Positions 48,215-56,552 of a DNA stretch of 64,000 nt are shown piece by piece (positions within the stretch are counted from its first letter, which is position 1; each line of letters starts with the position of its first letter). Source of the stretch: a bacterium (GTDB lineage Bacteria; Actinomycetota; Acidimicrobiia; Acidimicrobiales; Bin134); assembly GCA_026705465.1 (NCBI GenBank), contig JAPPAP010000037.1:62001-126000 (forward strand), read 5' to 3'. The position numbers and the translations under genes are program-made. Under the pieces are notes generated by a model. That model was not told where the DNA came from and did not search any database. It saw nothing but the letters and a program-made list of their open reading frames with translations.

Positions 48215-48907
48215 ATGACCATGCCGTTCTACGTTGCGCCTGAGCAACTGATGAAGGATCGGGCTGACTTCGCTCGCAAGGGAATCGCCCGAGGCCGGGC
48301 CCTGACTGCTCTCAGCATCAGCGATGGCATTGTGATTTGTGCAGAGAATCGGTCGAACACATTGCGCAAGGTGAGCGAAATCTACGACCGGATCGCATTT
48401 GCCGGCGTCGGCCGCTACAACGAGTTCGATCAGCTTCGCATCGCCGGCGTGCGCCATGCCGACCTCAAGGGCTATACCTACAGCCGCGAAGACGTGGACG
48501 CTCGGAGTCTGGCCAATCAATACGCACAAGTACTGGGCCAGACCTTCACCCACGAGATGAAGCCAATGGAGGTGGAGATCCTGGTGGCTGAAGTCGCCTC
48601 TGACCCCGGTGGCGACCAGATGTTTCACGTGCTCTACGACGGCACTGTCAATGATGAATCTGGCTACACCGTTTTAGGGGGAGAGGCTGATTCCATTGCT
48701 GAGCGGCTGGGTCAGACCTATGACGGCAACTGGGGGGTGGGCGAAGCGGTCACTGCCGCCGCGGCGGCCCTCGCCGGGGAGGAGCGAGCGCTGGAAGCCG
48801 ATGACCTTGAGGTCGCCATCTTGGTGCGGGAAATCGGGCGGAGGGCGTTTCAGAGAATTGAAGGCGACGAGTTGGCCGAGCTGATGGCTGGTGGGACCTC
48901 GGATTAG
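48215..48907 (+). CDS. prcA: 20S proteasome alpha subunit
   Basis: 230 residues with no catalytic Thr; it forms the outer heptameric rings and gate. The alpha-type N-terminus MPFYVAPEQLMKDRADFARKG is clear, as are GIVICAENRSNTLRKVSEIYD and the C-terminal helices. Mpa docks on it with its QYL tail. It follows prcB by 40 nt and precedes pafA by 12 nt. Confidence 0.95.
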   Translation: MTMPFYVAPEQLMKDRADFARKGIARGRALTALSISDGIVICAENRSNTLRKVSEIYDRIAFAGVGRYNEFDQLRIAGVRHADLKGYTYSREDVDARSLANQYAQVLGQTFTHEMKPMEVEILVAEVASDPGGDQMFHVLYDGTVNDESGYTVLGGEADSIAERLGQTYDGNWGVGEAVTAAAAALAGEERALEADDLEVAILVREIGRRAFQRIEGDELAELMAGGTSD

Positions 48908-48919
48908 AGGCAGGCAGGT

Positions 48920-50278
48920 ATGGAGCGGCGAATCTTCGGGATTGAGAACGAGTACGGCGTTACCTGTGCGCTGCGGGGCCATCGCCGGCTCAGTCCCGAT
49001 GAGGTGGCCCGCTACTTGTTCCGGCGGGTTGTGTCCTGGGGCCGCAGCAGCAATGTCTTCCTGGTCAACGGTGCCCGGCTCTATCTGGACGTGGGCTCGC
49101 ACCCTGAATATGCCACCCCGGAGTGCGACTCCGTCTACGACTTGGTAGCCCATGACAAAGCAGGTGAGCGGATCCTGGAAACGCTTATTGAGAGCGCCGA
49201 GCAGCGACTGCGGGAGGAGGGGATCCAGGGGGACATCTACCTGTTCAAGAACAACACAGATTCGGCAGGCAACAGCTACGGCTGCCACGAGAATTACTTG
49301 ACCAGCCGACGTGACGACTTCTCCGAGTACGCGGAGGTACTGATCCCGTTCCTGGTCAGCCGTCAGATCTATGCCGGGGCGGGCAAAGTGCTTCAGACTG
49401 CTCGCGGAGCAACCTATTGCATCAGCCAAAGAGCTGAGCACATTTGGGAGGGGGTATCCAGCGCTACCACTCGGTCCCGTCCCATTATCAACACCCGCGA
49501 CGAACCCCATGCCGACGCTGAGCGGTACCGGCGGCTCCACGTGATCGTAGGCGACTCCAACATGAGCGAGTACGCCACGTTCTTGAAGGCTGGGGCGACC
49601 AGCATTTTGCTCCGAATGCTGGAAGATCCATCGGTAGCGCTGCGAGATATGACCCTGGACAACCCGATTCGGGCCATCCGGGAGATCAGCCATGACCCAA
49701 CGTGCACTCGCCGTATACGCCTGGCCAGTGGCCGTGAAGTCAGCGCGTTGGAGATCCAATCCGAGTACCTGGACCGAGCGCTGAAGTACGCCGACAGTCG
49801 GGAGTTGGAGCCCCAGGACAAACAGGCTCTGCAAATGTGGGAGCACTGTCTGGTTCAGATAGCCAAGAACCCCCTCGGTTTGGCCCGGGAATGTGATTGG
49901 GTGATGAAGTACCACCTCATTGAGGCCTACCGCGAGCGCCACAGCCTCGGTCTCAGCGACTCTCGGGTGGCTTTGCTGGATCTCCAATACCACGACGTGA
50001 ACCGGTCGCGCAGCCTTTTCTACCGGATGCAGAACCGGGGTATGGCCGAGCGAATGTGCGTCGACGACGAGATCAGCCACGCGGTGGAGCACCCCCCTGC
50101 TACTACTCGGGCCCGACTCCGGGGAGAATTCATTCGGCGGGCAAAGGAGCGCAAGCGGGACTACACCGTGGACTGGGTGCATCTGAAGTTGAACGACCAA
50201 GCCCAGCGGACTGTCCTTTGCAAAGACCCGTTCCGAGCCCATGACGAGCGGGTGGAAAAGCTGATCGAATCCCTGTGA
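48920..50278 (+). CDS. pafA: Pup ligase PafA
   Basis: 452 residues. It forms an isopeptide bond between the Pup C-terminal Glu and a target Lys using ATP. The N-terminal metal/ATP motif is [11 protein letters not shown] (Glu9, Glu11), the catalytic base is Asp57 in [18 protein letters not shown], and [19 protein letters not shown] binds nucleotide. The Dop-loop is absent, which separates it from dop. ATG at 48920. Confidence 0.96.
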   Translation: MERRIFGIENEYGVTCALRGHRRLSPDEVARYLFRRVVSWGRSSNVFLVNGARLYLDVGSHPEYATPECDSVYDLVAHDKAGERILETLIESAEQRLREEGIQGDIYLFKNNTDSAGNSYGCHENYLTSRRDDFSEYAEVLIPFLVSRQIYAGAGKVLQTARGATYCISQRAEHIWEGVSSATTRSRPIINTRDEPHADAERYRRLHVIVGDSNMSEYATFLKAGATSILLRMLEDPSVALRDMTLDNPIRAIREISHDPTCTRRIRLASGREVSALEIQSEYLDRALKYADSRELEPQDKQALQMWEHCLVQIAKNPLGLARECDWVMKYHLIEAYRERHSLGLSDSRVALLDLQYHDVNRSRSLFYRMQNRGMAERMCVDDEISHAVEHPPATTRARLRGEFIRRAKERKRDYTVDWVHLKLNDQAQRTVLCKDPFRAHDERVEKLIESL

Positions 50279-50318
50279 TGGCCTGTGGGTTACCGCGAGA
50301 GCCGGAGCAAGGGCGCTG

Positions 50319-51281
50319 ATGGTTGCAGGGTCGAGACGAAAGCCGGAACAGGTCAGGCTGGAGCGCTTGCTGCGGCTGATAGCCGCACTAATCGAAACTC
50401 CTCGCTTTTTGTCCATCGAAGAGCTGCTTGAGAGGGTCGGGACATCCCGAGGAGCCGATTCGGCTGGTTATCCCGAGAATGGAGCGGCTGCTAAGCGGGC
50501 CTTTCATCGGGACATGAACCAGTTGGCTGATGCCGACGTACCGGTTATCGCCGGGCCGGTGCCCGGCCAAGAGCGGGAGACCTGGGGTTATCGGATTCGC
50601 AAGCAGGATTACTCGCTACCCGAGATGGACTTTGAGGCCGACGAGCTGGCCGCTCTGCACCGAGCCGCCACCGCGGTCCGCTTTGATGGGGTCTCAGGGA
50701 CGGAAGCTCTGTGGAAGCTGGGCGGTCGGGTGGGGGAGGGAACTGAGGCAGAGCTAGCCGCGGTGCCTGTGCATCCCGCGCTGGCTGAATTGTTCCAGGC
50801 CGTCACTGAGCAACGAGTAGCAGAGTTCAAATATGGCGACCAGCCACGCTCCGTGGAACCTTGGACCCTGGCCTTCGACCAAGGCCACTGGTATGTGGTC
50901 GGACACGACCGCGGACGCGAAGACAAGCGTACCTTTCGGGTAGACCGGATAGATGGCGATGTGTCGCTGGGTTTGCCAGGCGGCTTCCAGCAGCCAGAGG
51001 GGACCACAGGCTGGGCGCCATTCCAGCCTTGGAAATTCGGGAGCGGTCCGGCCGTCACCGCCCAGTTGAAGGTCGATCCCGACCAGGCGGTCTGGGCCGC
51101 TCGACGGCTTGGACAAGAACCCTCGAAGAGGAATCTCGACGGTTCAGCCGTATTTGACGTGGTGGTTCGAAGCCCAGATGCCTTCCGATCCTTGGTGTTG
51201 GAGTTCCTCGAACATGCTGAGGTGCTTGGACCCCCCCAACTGCGCGCTGACATGGTGGCCTGGCTTGAAGGGTTGAGCTAA
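50319..51281 (+). CDS. pafB: WYL-domain regulator PafB
   Basis: 320 residues with an N-terminal winged-helix segment (LERLLRLIAALIETPRFLSIEE region), a WYL domain (QGHWYVVGHDRGREDKRTFR, residues about 185-205) and a WCX C-terminal domain. PafB with PafC is a transcription activator of the DNA-damage response in mycobacteria and is usually not needed for proteasome function. It starts 41 nt after pafA; pafC overlaps its stop by 1 nt. Confidence 0.9.
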   Translation: MVAGSRRKPEQVRLERLLRLIAALIETPRFLSIEELLERVGTSRGADSAGYPENGAAAKRAFHRDMNQLADADVPVIAGPVPGQERETWGYRIRKQDYSLPEMDFEADELAALHRAATAVRFDGVSGTEALWKLGGRVGEGTEAELAAVPVHPALAELFQAVTEQRVAEFKYGDQPRSVEPWTLAFDQGHWYVVGHDRGREDKRTFRVDRIDGDVSLGLPGGFQQPEGTTGWAPFQPWKFGSGPAVTAQLKVDPDQAVWAARRLGQEPSKRNLDGSAVFDVVVRSPDAFRSLVLEFLEHAEVLGPPQLRADMVAWLEGLS

Positions 51282-52237
51282 TGAGCCGGTTGAGTGCGGG
51301 GGACCGCTTGCGGCGGATGCTGGAACTGGTTCCGTGGGTGATGTCTCAGGGTGGCGCCGAGCTGAGCGAGATTTCCCAACGGTTTGACTATCCGGAAGCG
51401 GAGTTGCGGGAAGACCTGGTGAAAGTGCTGTTTGTTGTCGGGCTGCACCCGTTTACCCCAGATGAGCTGATATACGTGATGGGTTTGGATGAAGATGACA
51501 ACGGCGGCTGGGTTGCGATCAGCAACGCCGACTATTTCTCCCGCCCGCTCCGGCTCATGCCCGGTCAGGCTTTGGGCCTCATTGGGGCCGGGGAGGCCCT
51601 ATTGTCCGGTGCCGATCCCGAAGGCCCCTTGAGTCGCGGACTGGCCAAGCTAGCCGATGGGCTAGGAGTGAGCATGGGCGAGGATCTAGCGGTCAGCTTG
51701 GGAGAATTGGCCGAGGAATGGGTTGAGCCACTGCTGAACGCAGCTGCTGATCGTCGCCAAGTCCGGATCCGCTATTTCAGCTTCGGACGAGGCCAAGAAT
51801 CCGATCGAATCATTCATCCGTTCCGGGTTTTCTCGGAGATGGGCAACTGGTATGTGCAGGGTCACTGCCAGCAGGCAGAAGGAGTTCGGGTTTTCCGAAT
51901 TGATCGGATCAGATCCCTGGAATTGCTGGAGGCGCAGTTCGATCTCCCCGATGAGACTGGGGCACCTGCGGCTTTCGAAGCCAGGGAAACCGATCCGCGG
52001 GTTGTGCTTCGGCTGTCACCAGGAGCCTCTTGGGCCATTGAGAAGTACCCGACTGAAGATCAGGTGGTTCTGGACAACGGGGAGATCGACGCCACCATGC
52101 CGGTGAGTCATACCAGCAGGCTTGAGCGGTTGTTGCTCCAACTCGGACCCCAGGCTGAGTTGCGACGCGCTGAACCGCCGGTGGCTCCCGACCAAGCCCG
52201 GCTCGCTGCCGAGCGAGTGCTAGCCCGATACCGGTAG
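51281..52237 (+). CDS. pafC: WYL-domain regulator PafC
   Basis: 318 residues, paralogous to PafB: HTH-like start (LRRMLELVPWVMSQGGAEL), WYL segment GNWYVQGHCQQAEGVRVFRI and WCX C-terminus ending RLAAERVLARYR. It forms the PafBC heterodimer. ATG 51281 shares one nt with the pafB stop (TAATG), a tight translational coupling. lepB follows 6 nt later. Confidence 0.9.
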   Translation: MSRLSAGDRLRRMLELVPWVMSQGGAELSEISQRFDYPEAELREDLVKVLFVVGLHPFTPDELIYVMGLDEDDNGGWVAISNADYFSRPLRLMPGQALGLIGAGEALLSGADPEGPLSRGLAKLADGLGVSMGEDLAVSLGELAEEWVEPLLNAAADRRQVRIRYFSFGRGQESDRIIHPFRVFSEMGNWYVQGHCQQAEGVRVFRIDRIRSLELLEAQFDLPDETGAPAAFEARETDPRVVLRLSPGASWAIEKYPTEDQVVLDNGEIDATMPVSHTSRLERLLLQLGPQAELRRAEPPVAPDQARLAAERVLARYR

Positions 52238-52242
52238 AGGCT

Positions 52243-52947
52243 ATGAGCATCGACGAGCCTGAACACCCGAGCAGCCTGATACTCGAACCGGGTGCAGCGC
52301 CAACAGCCTCTCGAGCCCCTGAGGCAGAAAGCCAAGTAGATCCGGCAGTCTCAGAAGGCGCAGGAGACGACGGGGCTGGCGGCAAGAAGCAAAAGCCCAC
52401 TGCCCGGGTTATTGCCGAATGGGTGGCGGTATTGGCCGGCGCGCTGGTATTGGCCTTGGTGTTGCGCTCAGTTCTATTTCAGGCCTACTACATCCGGTTC
52501 ACTTCGATGGAGCCCACACTGAGCAATGGCGATCGGGTCTTGGTGAACAAACTGGGCTATGACCTCCACGACGTCAACCGTGGCGACCTTGTGGTGTTTG
52601 AGCGACCTCCGGGAGTAAGCGGCCGACAAGAGGACGATCTCATCAAGCGGGTCATTGCCTTGCCCGGCGAGGTCATCGGGTTCGTCGAGGGGGATGTCTA
52701 CATCAACGGCCGACGGCTTCACGAGCCCTATCTGCAATCCACCGGGATCACCACTGGAAATATGCCCTCAGGCTGCGCGGCCATCGTCGAGGGAGGTTGC
52801 TTGATCGGGGCGGGCGATGTGTTCGTAATGGGCGACAACCGGGCCAATTCCACCGACAGCCGGTCGTTCGGTCCGATCTCCGAGCACTTGATAGTGGGAC
52901 ACGCCTTTTTGCGGCTCTGGCCGGTAACCGAATTCGGCCGGTTGTAA
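52243..52947 (+). CDS. lepB: signal peptidase I
   Basis: 234 residues with an N-terminal disordered tail (1-55), one membrane helix (about 57-78), then the S26 catalytic unit: Ser88 in FTSMEPTL and Lys135 in LIKRVIALPGE, and the box GDNRANSTDSRSFG. It removes signal peptides from secreted proteins. It lies directly after pafC and not beside ribosomal genes. Signal peptidase and Tat genes occur within 3 kb here, which may be chance. Confidence 0.94.
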   Translation: MSIDEPEHPSSLILEPGAAPTASRAPEAESQVDPAVSEGAGDDGAGGKKQKPTARVIAEWVAVLAGALVLALVLRSVLFQAYYIRFTSMEPTLSNGDRVLVNKLGYDLHDVNRGDLVVFERPPGVSGRQEDDLIKRVIALPGEVIGFVEGDVYINGRRLHEPYLQSTGITTGNMPSGCAAIVEGGCLIGAGDVFVMGDNRANSTDSRSFGPISEHLIVGHAFLRLWPVTEFGRL

Positions 52948-53005
52948 CCGCCGGGCAGCACCCCGCAGACTGCAAGCAGCCGTAGTCGGCTAACAGACTG
53001 ACGCG

Positions 53006-53857
53006 CTAGCGGTCGTAGTGGGCGTGGCCGTGCCCATGGTCGCTGAAAACGTGGATTACTCCATCGGCGTGGTCGTCGTGCTCGCCATGAAATACGCAGT
53101 TCTCTTTATCTCCGTGAGCCATGCGGAGCCCAAAGGCCTCTTGCATGTTCTTGTTGGTCAGAACCTCGCCGGGCGTCCCCGATGCGACTATCCGGTTGGC
53201 CAACAGGATCACCTGATCGCAGAGTTCGGCCTCGTCCATGTGGTGGGTGGATATCACCACAATGCGGCCTCGTCTGCGCTCCTCATCGATGATGCGGAGG
53301 ATTGTCTCCTGGCTCGGCATGTCCAAGCCGGTAATGGGTTCATCCAACAAGAGCACATCGGCGGCGTGAGCCAAGGCTTGGGCTACCAATACCCGCTGGC
53401 GCTGGCCTCCTGACAGTTCTCCGAATTGGCGCTTGCCCAAGTCCGACACTCCGAGGCGTTTGGCCGCGTCTTCGATAATCGTCCGATCTGCTGGACCAAA
53501 ACGTTTGATCAATCCACGATCGCGGAAGCGGGACATGCGGAGCACGTTGGACACAGTCAGCGGCATCCACCCCCGTTGCCCGTGCTGCTGCGCTACCAAG
53601 GCCACCGCTTTCTCCGATGGATCTGGACTGATCTTCCCATCCGACGGTTGGGCAAGGCCACACATCAAGCGAAGCAAGGTGGTCTTGCCCGAGCCGTTGG
53701 GCCCGACTAAAGCGGTAGACGTTCCGTGCTCGAACTGGCATGTGATGCGGGTAAGGGCTACGTGGCCGTTGCCATACTTGGCGGCAACTTCATCAAAAAC
53801 AATCGGCTCGCTGTTCGGAGCAGCCAAGGCTTCGGTGGTGGCTGCTGTGTCGCTCAT
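53006..53857 (-). CDS. ABC transporter ATP-binding protein, metal-type
   Basis: 283 residues with Walker A GPNGSGKTT (52-60), signature LSGGQRQR, Walker B VLLLDEPITGLD and H-loop STHHMDE. The Zn/Mn (ZnuC/MntB-like) grouping is suggested by this arrangement and by the C-terminal His/Asp-rich tail HGEHDDHADGV and HGHGHAHYDR, a probable metal-sensing end. No permease or binding protein gene lies next to it in the window, so its partners are unknown. The start overlaps the GDPD stop by 4 nt. Confidence 0.88.
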   Translation of the reverse strand: MSDTAATTEALAAPNSEPIVFDEVAAKYGNGHVALTRITCQFEHGTSTALVGPNGSGKTTLLRLMCGLAQPSDGKISPDPSEKAVALVAQQHGQRGWMPLTVSNVLRMSRFRDRGLIKRFGPADRTIIEDAAKRLGVSDLGKRQFGELSGGQRQRVLVAQALAHAADVLLLDEPITGLDMPSQETILRIIDEERRRGRIVVISTHHMDEAELCDQVILLANRIVASGTPGEVLTNKNMQEAFGLRMAHGDKENCVFHGEHDDHADGVIHVFSDHGHGHAHYDR

Positions 53858-54600
53858 TGCTGCTCAGGGTACCAGTTAGCCAGTGCATCTCTTATGCGAT
53901 CGACGTGATCGCAATACACCGCGTCTATGCCCATGTCCAGCAGTTCTCTGAGTACTCGAGGCTGTTGAGCATCCCAGCCAAAACAGAGGACCCCAAACCG
54001 GTGGAACAAGGTGACCAGGCCGCCGGTCCAGTCGGTCTGATGAAGGTTCACCGAATCGATAGCGGCCTCGGCCAGTATCGCCGCCCGTCGCTCGGGTCCG
54101 CCGTTCATGCGACTCAGCCGGGTTGAGTTGCACAAGCGCACATCGGGCCACAGGTTTCGCATCTCGACCAATGTGTCCACGTCGGGGTGGCACAGCCATA
54201 GCCGTTGGCGGAGCGGGACTCCGGCATGGGCCGCGGCCGCGTCCACACTCTCGATCACTGAATGAGCTGCATGGGGATCCTTCAAGTCGAGGGACAGCTC
54301 AAAATCGCTACCACACTCGCGGTACAGCTCAGCCAGGGTTGGAATATGGTCGGGCAGCTCATCGCGGCGGCATTCGTGAATGGGGCGCTTCCGTTGCCAG
54401 CGCCTTGAGCGGATCAGGCCATCGTGATCAAGCACCGCCTGGTTGTCTGAAGTCACCCAGACATCACTCTCCAAACCGGTAGCCCCCATTTCCAGGGCCC
54501 GGTTGAACGCAGCCAGCGTGTTCTCCTGTTCGAGGGCTCGAGCCCCGCGATGGGCGAAGCCGATCGGCGGCAATCGGAGCGGAGAGATCCGGGGAGGCAT
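53854..54600 (-). CDS. glycerophosphodiester phosphodiesterase family protein
   Basis: 248 residues, second GDPD in the window. Catalytic elements AHRGARALEQENTLAAF, ESDVWVTSDNQAVLDHDG and the barrel end VYCDHVDRIRDAL are visible. It is divergent from the 17000-17755 homologue in detail, not a recent copy. The stop overlaps the ABC ATPase start by 4 nt, so they are likely one operon; a shared role is not obvious. It is transcribed divergently from tatA. Confidence 0.87.
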   Translation of the reverse strand: MPPRISPLRLPPIGFAHRGARALEQENTLAAFNRALEMGATGLESDVWVTSDNQAVLDHDGLIRSRRWQRKRPIHECRRDELPDHIPTLAELYRECGSDFELSLDLKDPHAAHSVIESVDAAAAHAGVPLRQRLWLCHPDVDTLVEMRNLWPDVRLCNSTRLSRMNGGPERRAAILAEAAIDSVNLHQTDWTGGLVTLFHRFGVLCFGWDAQQPRVLRELLDMGIDAVYCDHVDRIRDALANWYPEQQ

Positions 54601-54695
54601 CTCAGTCCTGGCCTAGCCCAACCATCCCGCCATCATCGACTGCTGCTCATTGCTCGGACAACCCAAGATCGCGAATCGAGGGATAGCCTCAGGGC

Positions 54696-55019
54696 GTGGG
54701 AAACCTTGGATGGGCCGAGATCGCGGTGATCATGGTGGTGGCCCTGGTGGTGCTGGGACCGGAGAAATTGCCCGGAGCGGCCCGCCAAGTCGGCAATTTC
54801 ATCCGTCAGATCCGCAAGATCTCCACTGGGTTCCAGCAAGAATTGCAAAATGCCTTAGACGAGCCCATCGAGGCTGAAGCTCGGCGCAAAGGGCAGCTCG
54901 CTGTCGAACAGAGCAAGCTCGCGAGTGATGAGGCAGAGGAGCAGGGCAAGCACGCAAGCGAACAAGAGAGTCCACAGGAGGTCGGACCGGCCAGCCACCC
55001 ACCACCAAATAGCTCGTGA
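54696..55019 (+). CDS. TatA/TatB-type twin-arginine translocase subunit
   Basis: 107 residues: a short N-terminus, a single membrane helix (GWAEIAVIMVVALVVLG), the hinge PEKLP, an amphipathic helix (ARQVGNFIRQIRKISTGF) and a long charged tail. The LGPEKLP sequence is more TatB-like than TatA-like, though in Actinomycetota the two are hard to tell. It starts with GTG at 54696. tatC overlaps its stop by 4 nt. It helps to export folded proteins. Confidence 0.87.
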   Translation: MGNLGWAEIAVIMVVALVVLGPEKLPGAARQVGNFIRQIRKISTGFQQELQNALDEPIEAEARRKGQLAVEQSKLASDEAEEQGKHASEQESPQEVGPASHPPPNSS

Positions 55020-55879
55020 GCGACACAGGGGAGGGCCGCACCCGGTCTAGCGACGGAACCATGCCCTTGATGGGGCATTTGGTCGAGTTGCGATCACGGC
55101 TTATCAAGAGCGCTTTGGCCGTGGTGGCCGGGGCGGTGGTGTGCTGGGTGTTCTATCCCCAGATCTTGGACTTGCTAGTACAGCCATATTGCGATGTGGT
55201 GCCCGAAGAAGCGGTGGCCGAAGAAGCTACCCGTCAAAACCTTTTCGGCGGCTGCGAGCTGTTGGTGCTCGATCCACTGGAGCCGTTTTCGGTGCGATTG
55301 ACGGTAGCCGGCTACGGAGGGCTGACCCTGGCCATCCCGGTGGTGCTCTGGCAAGTTTGGAGATTCGTGCAGCCTGGCCTGTATCCACGCGAACGCCGCC
55401 ATGCAGCCGCCTTCACCGTAATCGGCGCCCTGCTCTTTGCCTTGGGTGCCGGCCTGGCGTATTGGACCATCCCCCGTGCCCTCGATTTCTTGGCCACCAT
55501 CGGAGGCGAGGACTTGGTTACTGGATTCTCGCCGGCCAAGTACTTGTCGTTTGTCATCAAGATGATGGCTGCGTTCGGAATCGGCTTCGAATTCCCCATC
55601 CTGCTGGTGTTCTTGCAAATGGCCGGGATCATCCACTACCGACAGCTGATACGGGGAAGGCGATTCGCCATTGTCGGCATCGTTGCCCTGGTGGCGGTGA
55701 TTACTCCCAGCGGAGATCCGTTCACACTCATGGTGCTGTCGGTGCCTATGTATCTGTTCTATGAGGCAGCGATCGGAATCGGCTGGTTGCGCGACCGCCG
55801 ACAACGCCGCCAGGGAGCTGAAGAGGTCGACGATGCCGCTGAGGGCGCTCTTGGGACATCTTCAGCCCGCGAGGATTGA
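55016..55879 (+). CDS. tatC: twin-arginine translocase subunit TatC
   Basis: 287 residues with six membrane helices. The N-terminal MGHLVELRSRLIK, the loop LDPLEPFSVRL, FVQPGLYPRERR and the later FEFPILLVFLQM are typical TatC sequence. It recognises the twin-arginine signal peptide. GTG start overlaps the tatA/B stop. The charged tail after helix 6 is long. It is followed by a lipid-kinase-like gene. Confidence 0.94.
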   Translation: MSDTGEGRTRSSDGTMPLMGHLVELRSRLIKSALAVVAGAVVCWVFYPQILDLLVQPYCDVVPEEAVAEEATRQNLFGGCELLVLDPLEPFSVRLTVAGYGGLTLAIPVVLWQVWRFVQPGLYPRERRHAAAFTVIGALLFALGAGLAYWTIPRALDFLATIGGEDLVTGFSPAKYLSFVIKMMAAFGIGFEFPILLVFLQMAGIIHYRQLIRGRRFAIVGIVALVAVITPSGDPFTLMVLSVPMYLFYEAAIGIGWLRDRRQRRQGAEEVDDAAEGALGTSSARED

Positions 55880-55884
55880 GGGAC

Positions 55885-56496
55885 ATGCCTATACGGCAGG
55901 GTGAGGATTGGGGTGAATCCGGAGGTCTGGGAGCCGAGGGCGTGTTGGTGGGCAGTGACGCAGAGGCCAGGTTGGTGATCGAAGACGCCCGTCGGGCCAA
56001 TCGTCCGCTACCCGAACTGGGGTTGTTAGGAGGTGACCTGTGTCGCACCCTCGGCGGCCGGGGTAGTGCGGATGCCGTTCGCTCACCGGAAGCGTGGAGG
56101 TTCGCGGTGGACCTCGGCGCGGTATTGCTGGATGGGCGGCTGTTCTGGTTCTGCGCCCACCTCGTCGCACGGAGACGGGGATGGGCTGGCGAGGTGCTGG
56201 TGGCCATGAACGCGGCTTGGAGGGGAGGCTGGAACCTCGGACCCAAGGCTCATCCGGGAGATGGACTACTGGACATCTCTCATGGTCGCCTATCGGCCCG
56301 CGACCGGCTACGGGCTCTCCGGCGGGTTGGTACGGGAGACCATGTACCCCACCCCGAGATCCGTTATCGCCGCGCAGCGGCTTTCCAAGTCGAGCTCAAG
56401 GAGCCCCTGATGGTGGAGTTGGACGGGCAAAGAGTGCAAAAGGCCTCCAACTTGTCAATCCGGGTGGAACCGGCTGCGCTCATTGTCGTGGTGTGA
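55885..56496 (+). CDS. stand-alone C-terminal domain of a diacylglycerol/sphingosine-kinase-like protein
   Basis: 203 residues. The last third matches the C-terminal domain of DagK/YegS lipid kinases: NLGPKAHPGDGLLDISHGRL, the basic block VPHPEIRYRRAAAFQVEL and the end VELDGQRV. The N-terminal kinase domain with its GGDGT nucleotide motif is absent; instead there is a short different start. So a kinase activity is not expected. It could be a truncated gene, or a regulatory remnant, or an independent lipid-binding protein. The ATG at 55885 follows the tatC stop; TTG 55876 overlaps it. Confidence 0.6.
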   Translation: MPIRQGEDWGESGGLGAEGVLVGSDAEARLVIEDARRANRPLPELGLLGGDLCRTLGGRGSADAVRSPEAWRFAVDLGAVLLDGRLFWFCAHLVARRRGWAGEVLVAMNAAWRGGWNLGPKAHPGDGLLDISHGRLSARDRLRALRRVGTGDHVPHPEIRYRRAAAFQVELKEPLMVELDGQRVQKASNLSIRVEPAALIVVV

Positions 56497-56552
56497 CTGC
56501 CAGGCGTAGTACGGCCACCTGCTGCGGTGTGACTGAGGGCCGCATTACCGCG

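Noticed and set aside
48674..50416. A 580-codon open frame on the minus strand opposite prcA/pafA
   Set aside because: It is the mirror of strongly conserved genes in GC-rich DNA, has no domain, and its composition follows the antisense of pafA.
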